Shown here one piece after another: positions 23,214 through 32,086 of a stretch of DNA of 64,000 nucleotides. Position numbers and translations under genes: made by a program. The stretch spans positions 13,977,980 through 14,041,979 of the forward strand of contig NC_044916.1 in NCBI RefSeq assembly GCF_003576645.1, in the 5' to 3' direction. The DNA is from Ipomoea triloba. Its lineage: Eukaryota; Streptophyta; Magnoliopsida; Solanales; Convolvulaceae. The notes beneath the pieces are model-generated. The model did not search any database, was not told where the DNA came from, and worked only from the letters and a program-made list of their open reading frames with translations. Every line of letters starts with the position of its first letter. Position 1 is the first letter of the stretch.

Positions 23214-23460
23214 ATACGCCAGTTGTATAAATAACCGCCATGTATTAAGTACATATTAGACGGCGGTTATTTAAAAATCGCTGTCTATTAAGTGACATGG
23301 TATATATTAGACGGCGGTTATTTAAAAACCGTCGTCTATTAAGTGACGTGGTAAATAATAGACAGCGGTTTTTAAAAAGACCACCGTCTATATGTGACGT
23401 AGTAGACCCAAAATATATTAGACGACGATTATTTAAATAACCGCCGTCTATGTTGTGTCG
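23214..23460. repeat. CACTA right subterminal repeats
   Basis: Five or so copies of GACGGCGGTTATTTAAAAAC-like hairpins alternate with 'taagtgacgtggta' spacers. Each has inverted arms GCGGTT/AACCGC and matches the left-end repeats. Confidence 0.85.
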
Positions 23461-23484
23461 TAATAGACCATTTCTGTAGTAGTG

Positions 23485-24008
23485 TGACATTCCCAACTTA
23501 GATCTTTCTTGCTTTTGGCGATCAGGCAAGTATTCGGTCTTACTGTTTCCCACGTGAGAACATACATATTCTTTCTTCATCTTGCTGTTAATACAACTTC
23601 ATGAGGTAGCTCTGAGATAACTTGGCATAGATCTCGTAAGAATACAACTTTGTATCCTTTGTCGCAAAACTGGCTTGTGCTTAACAAATTGAACTTTAAT
23701 CCTTCAACATAAGAAACTTCTTGAATGATTAAACCATTCTTCATAACATCTTCGGTGCCCATGGTTCGTCCACTTGAGTTCCCACCGAAGACTACTTTAG
23801 GACCATTCTTCGCTTTATAATTGCTCAATTCTGATTTATCTCCAGTCATATGTCTTGAGCAGCCGCTATCTATATACCAGATGGTCCTGTTTCCCTACAT
23901 TCAAAGATTAGGTGTTTTTAGGTACCCATACCTTCTTGGGTCCTTGACGGTTAGCGGTGAGCTTGGGTATCCATGCGTACCTAGAACTTGTAAGGTTCAT
24001 CCTTGGTC
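23485..24008 (-). pseudogene. pol: Sirevirus B gag end, protease and pre-integrase start
   Basis: On the minus strand this runs from the gag C-terminus (WVPK motif and stop, about 23915) into an aspartic protease with DSGCSRHMTG (about 23845-23875), then into the pre-integrase region, ending in the histidine motif cut by the CACTA insertion. An in-frame TGA at about 23577 interrupts the frame and otherwise fits an Arg codon CGA. The gag side continues at 37651 across the Sirevirus A insertion. Confidence 0.85.
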
Positions 24009-24866
24009 CACGATGTTAGGAACATCATGTAATAGGTTTTGATGATACCAACTGTTAAGTAAGAATCCCCAAGTCTCGATACATAGGCAAAACAATGTAA
24101 GTTCGATAAGTAAACTAAGAGCGAAAATACAACCGGGTAATTTGAGCTCAACTCGGGAAATATTTAAGCTTGAGGTAAACTTGTTTGAACAACTTAGAAG
24201 TTTTCGTGTTGTAAGCAAACAGATAGATCAGAAGCAGGCACGAGACAACTCTGGAGGAATAAGGGTCTACGAGACATCAACTAAGTCTCGAGACACAAGC
24301 CAAGTTCGAGAGGTAAGGACCTCTCGATATACCTATCGAGTTCGAGACGTAAAGAATATTCGAGAGATAGACCTCTCGATACATGGGATTGAAACATCAA
24401 GTGGTCGAGACATCTTTTATGGTCTCGATAAACCGGCACTTCTCCAAGAGGCTGAATGTTAGTCAACATGTGCAGATAAAATACTCTAAGTTTGGAGAAG
24501 GAGAATATCATGGAGATAAAATATTGAAGAGGTGCTGAGCGGGAGGTTTCAAAATGGACGGAAGTGGATGACACGTCAGACCTCCACCACAAACGGTCAA
24601 AAGGTGCACCAATGCTGAAGTGGTCTGATTCCCTACAAACAAGGAATAATGGGAATATAAAAAGAGTAACTTTATCCAAAAGAAGCAAGTGAAGCATGAG
24701 CTCAAGAAAGTGGAATATGGAATATTCACTACAAAACAAAAGGCTCAAGTTACAAGACCACTACTCCATGAAAAATGCTAAAAATATGCAAGACCCATGA
24801 TCAGCATGGGAGACAAATTTCAAACGGAATAATTTTCCCTCCAACGGAATTATTCCTCTACTCTCA

Positions 24867-24874
24867 TATATAAG
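24867..24874 (+). promoter_or_regulatory. LTR TATA box, Sirevirus A 5' LTR
   Basis: TATATAAG lies downstream of a repeated 'ccaacggaat' block and upstream of an A-rich leader. The same motif is at 36814 in the 3' LTR. Confidence 0.6.
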
Positions 24875-25189
24875 GACGTAAAGACACAAAGAAAAAGAAG
24901 TGAAGAAAAAAAAAAAAAGGGGTTGTGAAAAAGGTCAAGAGGTTAACAAGAGGTGTCTGATAAAAACGTTCTAGTGCAAAGTGCTTAACTTGGAATATCA
25001 TCCTGATATTCAATACAGCGAGAGAACACATCTTAGTGCTCGAAGAGAGTTACAAAGCTAAACTGTTATACATCCAGAAGGTGACCAAAGCTGCTCTACA
25101 TCAAAGCTGATTCAACGATAGCTTGTGGTCAGATTGGAGATTGTTACATTCAACTGTGACTATCAACAACGTCTTGCTTTGGATTAAGC

Positions 25190-25458
25190 AAGGGAGGCGG
25201 AGTATCCTGGCTAAGAAACCTGAGGCTTGACGCGGGCTTGGTGATCAAAGGTCAAGCGCTCGAGAGGTGGAGTAACTGGAAGCGGGGAGAAAAACCTGAG
25301 GAGAGGCGGAGTAACCTGGCTGCTGTCCGAGCGAAAGAAACCTGAGGCTTGACGCGGGCTTGGTGATCAAAGGTCAAGTGCTCGAGAGGTGGAGTAACTG
25401 GAAGCGGGGCGAAAAACCTGAGGCTTGAGGCGGGCTTGGTGATCAAAGCTCAAGCGCT
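25190..25458 (+). repeat. Tandem repeat in Sirevirus A 5' LTR
   Basis: Units with 'gaggcttgacgcgggcttgg', 'tgatcaaaggtcaag' and 'ctcgagaggtggagtaact' are repeated about three times; the 3' LTR has fewer. Confidence 0.8.
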
Positions 25459-25827
25459 CGTTATTGTACTAGAAAGGGAAGTTTTTAGTGCAATCCTTCC
25501 AGGGAGTTTCTGGAAGAAGAGTGGAAGTAGGCGGGGTGGCCGAACCACTTAAAAATCTCTCTTGCATTTACTTTCTGTTTTTATCTCTCGCTAACTTCTC
25601 GATTGCACTGCATATAATCACACCTCTCGAACTAACCCAAACTCGTGCTAACTAAAAGGGGATAACATTTCCGCTGCGCATAAAACTTTGTCTTCACCTC
25701 GTGAGGTATCGAACCTAAACATCCTAAGTTCAATACACACGAGAGGTCGAAAAGATTTGCAAAATCTTATACAAGTCTATTCACCCCCCCCTCTAGACTT
25801 GTACCCCATCCCCTTGGGACCAACAAT

Positions 25828-25839
25828 TGGTATCAGAGC
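25828..25839 (+). other. Primer-binding site of Sirevirus A
   Basis: TGGTATCAGAGC lies two bases after the 5' LTR, complementary to initiator tRNA-Met. Confidence 0.93.
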
Positions 25840-25938
25840 AAGTTCTCTGATCGATATAAACCTTTGTTTATATTGCCTAGAGATCCTTCTTTGAAAAATC
25901 TTTTTAAATATTTTCAAAGCACGAGATAATTTTTCAAT

Positions 25939-28176
25939 ATGGACAGCATGTTGTCGAGACATCTTCTCTTTGATCTTAGCAGGTTTGACGACTGGAAAAC
26001 ACGCATGCTTGCGTACTTATCAGCCCTCCATGATGAGATGGCCGAGGTTATAACTTCTGGACCAGTCAAGATCCTAATGGTTAATACTGCTGCAGTTCAA
26101 ACCCAAGAAACACCAAAGTACATCCCAAAACCTAGGGAAGAATGGACCAGTGATGATAGGAAGAGAAACAACCTGGACAATATTGCCAAGGATATTCTCT
26201 TCAGAGCTATAGACGAAACCATCTTCCCAAAAGTGAGGAAGTGCAAAACGGCAAAAGAGGTATGGGATACTTTGATGTTAATTGGTGAAGGTGACGAACA
26301 GGAAAAGGAAAACAAGCTCACCGTGGCCATGAAGAAGTTCGAAGACTTCAAGATGAAGCCAGGAGAGAGCATCGACAGCATGGAGTCTCGGTTCATGAAG
26401 CTCACAACCGAGATCAGTGACCTTGAAAAGGAGATCCCACAAAAGGAGCTGAACCTGAAGGTCTTACGTGGCCTCACTAAGGAGTGGGAAGTAAAGGTGA
26501 TCACGATGAGAGATCACCGAGATCTGAAGGAAACCACAACAGACAAACTCTTCCGGGATCTCAAAGCCTTCGAGTTCGAGATGTTCCCAAGAGATGAGGA
26601 CATTGTGGATCGACGAAACGTAGCACTTGTTGCTGAGCAACCATCCACATCTTCAAGGTCAGACTCTAATCCTATGAATGTTATGTCTGACGAACAGTTT
26701 GCTCTCTTTGTGAGAAAGTTCAGGAAATACATGAAGATGAACCAGGAGAGCAACAAAAGTTCACCTTCCTCCTCAAGAAGGAAAAATGAGAGATATCCAT
26801 CCAGAAGGACGGAGGAGGAAAATCAGGGTCTATGCTACAACTGTAGAAGACCGGGACATTTCAAGGCCGAATGCCCTTACCCACTAGTAAGCAAGCATCA
26901 GGGCCAAGAAGGCAAGGATTCCAAGAGAATAGAGGAATCCAGGGAGAAGCCAACACAAGGTGGCTTCAAAGGATCATCAAAGACGTATCAGCGCAGGAAG
27001 GCGCTTGTTGCTGAAGAATTCGAGAGGACAATCGAGGAGTCCGAGACGTCGAGCTCCAGCGAAAGCAGCAGCAGCTCAGAGGATGAGAGGGGGCTCATCT
27101 GCTTATACACCGAGGAAGAGGAGAATCAATGCCTAATGGCCATTGACAACGAGGTAACCTCTACTCCTACATCTCGCTGCTCTACTTCTACCTCTCGTTG
27201 TTCTTCATTTAAAAGCGATGAGGACCCCTTCGAGATGTTGGAATCGCTCAGAAGGAACCTTAACATCGCCAATAGCACTCATGCTAGAGTGATGGATGAA
27301 AACAGCAAGCTAACTGCTGAAAGAGATATGCTTAAGAACGTCTCGAAAGAGAATTTGGAGCTGACTCTCAAAGTAAGTGAGTTAGAAGCCAAAGTAATCC
27401 TACTATCTGAAGAGTGCAAAGCTCGAGAGACGAGAGAGCTTAATCTTCGAAAGGTCATAGCATCATACACTAATTCCTCCAAAGCTATGGAGAAAATGGT
27501 GGTTGATCACAGACCTACAAGTGATAGAACCGGTCTAGGGTTCCATCAAGACCATCTCTCGAGAGATAAACAGACCAATGGTTTGGGAACTTCAAGAAAT
27601 GGAGGATCTCAACCCAAACCAAATAAAGGTCATAAAGGACCAACAGAAAAGACCAGAGTAGCTATTCATAAACCGTCCCTATACACCAGCAATGGAAAGT
27701 ATAGGAAAGCTACGAAGAATGGCCGGGTAAACAATATCGAGAGATCACCTTGCTATCTCTCGCAAGGCCATTCCAAGTACAAAAAGAGCTACACTCCATA
27801 TAATGCACCTCAAGGCAAATATGGAAGGTCTGAGATCCACATAGTTAGGAACTCACGGATGGAGAAAGGAAGACTCTATCCATCTAGTGAGAATTGGTCA
27901 TCAAATCACAAGTTCTGGAAGAAACCTCACTTTCAGCAATTTCACATGACCAAACAGCGTATGAAAGGCATGGTGCATAAGCCGGTCGAAAAGTCTCTAC
28001 CTAAGTTGATTTATGCACCAAAGAGGCCTAAAACCTTTGCTAGCATTCCTTATAATTATCAAACGTACAATGGCTACATTGCGCCTAGGCCTGGAATAAT
28101 GGGCACAAGGTATAAATGGATGCCTAAACTCACTAACCCATCAGGACCCAAAGTTTGGGTACCTAAACTTGCTTGA
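25939..28176 (+). CDS. gag: Sirevirus A Gag (745 aa)
   Basis: Structural protein of the virus-like particle. The start is the first ATG after the PBS leader, and the N-terminal FDDWK motif follows at once. Residues about 60-230 match the copia gag domain, with NLDNIAKDILF, a GEGDEQEKENK loop and KVLRGLTKEW. A CCHC zinc knuckle (C-X2-C-X4-H-X4-C) starts at residue 299 and should bind RNA. An acidic/serine tract follows at about 365-385 and a coiled coil with leucine heptads at about 430-520. The basic C-terminal third ends in the WVPK motif and TGA. The long coiled-coil extension is typical of Sireviruses. Pol lies in the -1 frame relative to gag. Confidence 0.93.
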   Translation: MDSMLSRHLLFDLSRFDDWKTRMLAYLSALHDEMAEVITSGPVKILMVNTAAVQTQETPKYIPKPREEWTSDDRKRNNLDNIAKDILFRAIDETIFPKVRKCKTAKEVWDTLMLIGEGDEQEKENKLTVAMKKFEDFKMKPGESIDSMESRFMKLTTEISDLEKEIPQKELNLKVLRGLTKEWEVKVITMRDHRDLKETTTDKLFRDLKAFEFEMFPRDEDIVDRRNVALVAEQPSTSSRSDSNPMNVMSDEQFALFVRKFRKYMKMNQESNKSSPSSSRRKNERYPSRRTEEENQGLCYNCRRPGHFKAECPYPLVSKHQGQEGKDSKRIEESREKPTQGGFKGSSKTYQRRKALVAEEFERTIEESETSSSSESSSSSEDERGLICLYTEEEENQCLMAIDNEVTSTPTSRCSTSTSRCSSFKSDEDPFEMLESLRRNLNIANSTHARVMDENSKLTAERDMLKNVSKENLELTLKVSELEAKVILLSEECKARETRELNLRKVIASYTNSSKAMEKMVVDHRPTSDRTGLGFHQDHLSRDKQTNGLGTSRNGGSQPKPNKGHKGPTEKTRVAIHKPSLYTSNGKYRKATKNGRVNNIERSPCYLSQGHSKYKKSYTPYNAPQGKYGRSEIHIVRNSRMEKGRLYPSSENWSSNHKFWKKPHFQQFHMTKQRMKGMVHKPVEKSLPKLIYAPKRPKTFASIPYNYQTYNGYIAPRPGIMGTRYKWMPKLTNPSGPKVWVPKLA

Positions 28177-29091
28177 TTTCCTTGCAGGACACCAGGGACG
28201 AGTGGTTCATTGACAGTGGATGTTCGAGACATATGACTGGAAATCTAACACTGCTTGAGAACATCCAACCTATCGAAGGTCCCTTGGTGACATTTGGCGA
28301 CAACGAGAAGAAGGGGCGCACAAGAGCTGTTGGTGAAATCCAAAAGAATGAGCTGGTTATTAAAGGAGTGTCCTACGTTGAGGGGCTCAAGTTCAATCTC
28401 CTGAGTACGAGCCAGTTCTGTGACAAGGGCCACAAAGTTGTCTTCACCAAAAGCAAATGTCAGATTATGAACGAGGAATCTCTCGAAGTCGTCTTGGAAG
28501 CAGCAAGGAAAGGAAACATGTACATAGTGGATTGGAGGTCTGCAAAACCATCCCTATGTATGCTAGCAAGGAGCAAGGAAGACTTATGCTGGGATTGGCA
28601 TAGTAAGCTTAGTCATCTGAACTTCAAGACTATCAACAAGCTTACTAAGAGGAACCTAGTGGAAGGACTGCCCAAAGTGACGTTTCGAAAGGATAAAATT
28701 TGTGAGGCATGTCAACGTTGCAAACAGATCAAATCCTCCTTCAAGAGCAAAGCCGAGACATCATCCACTAGACCATTAAGTCTTCTTCACATGGACTTAT
28801 TTGGCCCAGTGGATCCACCCAGCATAAAGGGAAAGAAGTACACCCTTGTGGTAGTGGATGACTACACAAGATTCACTTGGACCGTGTTCTTAACCAAGAA
28901 AAGCGAGACAAAAATTGCCCTACCAAATCTCTTGAAACAAGTTCAAGTTGAAAAGGAAGTCTCGATACTAAAGATCCGGTCAGATCAAGGTGAAGAGTTC
29001 GTTAATCAAGTAATCGAGAGCTACTGCAACGAGAACGGAATTCATCATCAACTATCAGCTGCTCGAACACCTCAACAAAACGGGGTTGCTG
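28173..29091 (+). CDS. pol: Sirevirus A Pol part 1: protease and integrase N-half
   Basis: It has no ATG of its own. The frame opens at a TAA at 28164 and overlaps the gag stop, so expression needs a -1 shift, splicing or re-initiation. The aspartic protease motif DSGCSRHMTG lies about 40 nt in. The pre-integrase zinc finger (paired histidines near residue 141-145, paired cysteines CEAC-QRC) precedes the integrase core from about residue 205, with the first Asp in MDLFGPVD and the second in RSDQGEEF. The frame ends at the single N (29092) inside the PQQNGVA motif. The next contig repeats the preceding 39 bases, so the break is not biological. Confidence 0.92.
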
Positions 29092-29131
29092 NTATCAGCT
29101 GCTCGAACACCTCAACAAAACGGGGTTGCTG
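29053..29131. other. Unmerged 39-bp overlap around single N (29092)
   Basis: 29053-29091 and 29093-29131 are identical. The extra 40 bases shift the frame by one and duplicate part of the integrase motif. Confidence 0.95.
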
Positions 29132-30402
29132 AAAAAAAGAACAGAACTCTCAAAGAAGCCGCAAGGACCATGCTCTCGCAAGCCAACATATCACAAGGAT
29201 TTTGGGCAGAAGCAATCAACACAGCGTGCTACACCCAAAATCGGTCCTTGATAGTAAAAGGAGTTGGAAAGACTCCATATGAGTTGTGGAATGGAAGAAA
29301 ACCGAATGTAAGCCACTTCCACTCATTCGGGTGCAAATGCTATATTCACAACAATGGGAAGACTCAACGAAGAACTTTTGAAGAAAAGGCAGATGATGGA
29401 GTATTTCTGGGATACTCATCGACAAGCAAAGCACTCAGAGTCTTCAACAAGCGGAGTTTGGTGGTTGAAGAGTCCATACATGTTACCTTTGATGAAAGGG
29501 CATCAACAGATCAACCATCAAAGACAACGGAAGCTGCTGAGGAAGATCAGCCAGAGTCTATCGAGAGATCAAACTTACCTCTCGAAGACAAGCAGTCGAT
29601 AGTTCGAGACGTAGCAGAACTCCAGTCAGAATCAGATGATGAAGAGTCTACCAAGAAGAAAGTGCCTGACTCAGTTGATCAAAACCAGATCATAGATGTT
29701 CAACCCATATCTCAACCTTCAATGGAAGTATCAACTGAGGAGCCGCAACCCGACCTAAGATGGCTGAGAAATCACCCTGCTGATCAAGTGATCGGAGATG
29801 TACGTGACAGAGTTCGAACCAGATCAGCTTATAGAGAAAGCATGTTTGCTTGTTTTCTATCTCAAATAGAGCCTAAGGTGATCGATGAGGCTCTAAGCGA
29901 CGCAGATTGGGTGCAAGCAATGCAAGAGGAACTTCATCAGTTCGAGAGGAACGACGTTTGGGAACTAGTTCCGAGACCACATCATCAGAATGTCATTGGT
30001 ACAAAGTGGGTTTTCAGAAACAAGATGAATGAGGATGGAGTTATTGTTAGGAACAAGGCCAGACTTGTTGCCAAAGGCTACTGTCAGGAGGAAGGAATAG
30101 ATTTTGATGAAACCTTCGCTCCAGTGGCACGTCTCGAAGCCATACGCATCTTTCTCGCATATGCCGCCTTCAAAGATTTTAAGGTATATCAAATGGATGT
30201 CAAGAGCGCTTTTCTGAACGGACTTCTCGAAGAAGAGGTGTACGTTGAACAACCTCCGGGTTTCTTGAAGGACGTGGGAGCTGACAAAGTATACAAATTA
30301 AAGAAGGCACTTTACGGCTTAAAACAAGCTCCGAGAGCTTGGTATGATACCTTATCCTCTTTTCTACTTCTCGATGATAGTGTGGGTTCACCAAAGGCCT
30401 AG
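29093..30402 (+). CDS. pol: Sirevirus A Pol part 2: integrase C-half and RT N-half
   Basis: It continues the integrase with the catalytic Glu after PQQNGVAE, then the C-terminal copia domain ([32 protein letters not shown]). An acidic linker (about 29500-29750) follows, and then RT from about 29760 with [33 protein letters not shown] and [11 protein letters not shown]. It ends at a TAG after a one-base frameshift near 30387, where a T appears to be missing from 'ggtttcacc'; the next frame then resumes conserved RT sequence. This is the only non-artefact lesion seen in pol. Confidence 0.9.
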
Positions 30403-31048
30403 TGGACAAAACATTGTTTAGAATTAAGGATGGGGATCACATCTTATTGGTGCAAATCTATGTGGACGATATCATTTTTGGTAGCACCAATCCAGGCTTG
30501 TGCGAGAAGTTCTCCAGTTTGATGAAAGGAAAGTTCGAGATGAGCATGATGGGAGAGCTCAACTACTTCCTTGGACTACAAATGAGACAGCTTAAGGAAG
30601 GTATCTTCATCAACCAGGAGAAATACACCAAGGATCTGCTCAGGAAATACAACATAGAAGGGAAATCCTCAGTCAAAGTACCTATGGGAACCTCTCTACG
30701 TATCGATGTCGACAGCGAAGGTCGAGAGGTCGATCAAACCACTTATCGAGGTATCATCGGATCTCTTCTTTATTTAACTGCAAGTAGACCAGACATATCC
30801 TTTGCAGTAGGTGTATGTGCTAGATTTCAGGCAAGTCCTAAGGAAAGTCACCTAAATGCATCCAAAAAGATTCTTAGATATCTAAAGGGTACGCAGAGTG
30901 TTGGGCTCTGGTATTCGAAAGGTGGATCCTTCGAACTTATGGGTTACTCAGATGCGGACTTTGCCGGTTGTAAGATAGATCGAAAGAGCACATCAGGGAC
31001 ATGTCAGTTTCTAGGTGGAAGACTTGTCTCATGGTTTAGCAAGAAACA
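30388..31048 (+). CDS. pol: Sirevirus A Pol part 3: RT C-half and RNase H (runs into gap)
   Basis: It carries the intact RT catalytic loop YVDD (about 30462), followed by [35 protein letters not shown] connection sequence and the start of RNase H with SDADFAGC and DRKSTSGTC. It is cut by the N run at 31049, which must hide the RNase H C-terminus and pol stop. Compared with Sirevirus B the catalytic aspartates are unchanged. Confidence 0.92.
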
Positions 31049-31776
31049 NNNNNNNNNNNNNNNNNNNNNNNNNNNNNNNNNNNNNNNNNNNNNNNNNNNN
31101 NNNNNNNNNNNNNNNNNNNNNNNNNNNNNNNNNNNNNNNNNNNNNNNNNNNNNNNNNNNNNNNNNNNNNNNNNNNNNNNNNNNNNNNNNNNNNNNNNNNN
31201 NNNNNNNNNNNNNNNNNNNNNNNNNNNNNNNNNNNNNNNNNNNNNNNNNNNNNNNNNNNNNNNNNNNNNNNNNNNNNNNNNNNNNNNNNNNNNNNNNNNN
31301 NNNNNNNNNNNNNNNNNNNNNNNNNNNNNNNNNNNNNNNNNNNNNNNNNNNNNNNNNNNNNNNNNNNNNNNNNNNNNNNNNNNNNNNNNNNNNNNNNNNN
31401 NNNNNNNNNNNNNNNNNNNNNNNNNNNNNNNNNNNNNNNNNNNNNNNNNNNNNNNNNNNNNNNNNNNNNNNNNNNNNNNNNNNNNNNNNNNNNNNNNNNN
31501 NNNNNNNNNNNNNNNNNNNNNNNNNNNNNNNNNNNNNNNNNNNNNNNNNNNNNNNNNNNNNNNNNNNNNNNNNNNNNNNNNNNNNNNNNNNNNNNNNNNN
31601 NNNNNNNNNNNNNNNNNNNNNNNNNNNNNNNNNNNNNNNNNNNNNNNNNNNNNNNNNNNNNNNNNNNNNNNNNNNNNNNNNNNNNNNNNNNNNNNNNNNN
31701 NNNNNNNNNNNNNNNNNNNNNNNNNNNNNNNNNNNNNNNNNNNNNNNNNNNNNNNNNNNNNNNNNNNNNNNNNNNN
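31049..31776. other. Assembly gap (728 N)
   Basis: Unresolved bases. From the Sirevirus B homologue the gap should contain about 300 bp of RNase H plus part of the pol-third ORF spacer. Confidence 1.
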
Positions 31777-32086
31777 TTTTAAAATATCAATACTCCACTG
31801 TCTCAAAGCTTAAACCGTTCTATACTTTACCGAAATACCCTTACCAAAATACCTTATAAGCTGACCGTTATCAGGGGTATTTCTGACTTCTCACATCTTT
31901 TAAATCAACCGGGATCCTTCCACGGGTCAAACTCTCAACCCTACCCATATATCCAACCCGAATCCGCCTAATATAAAAGCAAAATCCTTCTTCTTTACCC
32001 GGATTCAAACTGAAAACCATATACCCAAAATCCCCAAATCCTTAGACGCTGTACACATTCCCTCCAAAACACACAAACTCTCTTCA
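31777..32086 (+). other. Spacer upstream of Sirevirus A third ORF
   Basis: Non-coding, C/A/T-rich. It holds TATAAAA at 31973 and a leader without upstream ATG from about 32000 to the start codon at 32087. It looks like a promoter plus short 5' UTR. Confidence 0.5.
31973..31979 (+). promoter_or_regulatory. Candidate internal TATA box for third ORF
   Basis: TATAAAA lies 114 bp before the third-ORF ATG. A TATA box, with CCAAT, sits in the equivalent spacer of Sirevirus B (3666-3673). Confidence 0.45.

Larger units (their letters stand above)
6626..23484. mobile_element. CACTA (En/Spm-like) non-autonomous element with nested LTR elements
   Basis: It starts CACTACTACAAAA and ends TTTCTGTAGTAGTG, inverted CACTA termini. 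The flanks are TGC (6623-6625) and TGA (23485-23487). Removing the element restores the Sirevirus B pre-integrase reading with a 3-bp TGA duplication, one base changed on the left. Both ends carry subterminal repeats of a GGCGGTT...AACCGCC hairpin type. No transposase ORF is visible. Without its two LTR insertions and the duplicated overlap, the element is about 3.4 kb. It carries potassium-transporter exons. Confidence 0.9.
24014..25825 (+). repeat. 5' LTR of Sirevirus A (1812 bp)
   Basis: It has at least eight TCTCGA/TCGAGA motifs between about 24074 and 24436, including the palindrome TCTCGAGA, upstream of a TATA box at 24867. The tandem repeat at 25190-25458 makes it about 128 bp longer than the 3' LTR. 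Confidence 0.93.

Noticed and set aside
31015..31859. Long ORFs crossing the 728-N gap
   Set aside because: They exist only because N codons are not stops; the true frame through the gap is unknown.
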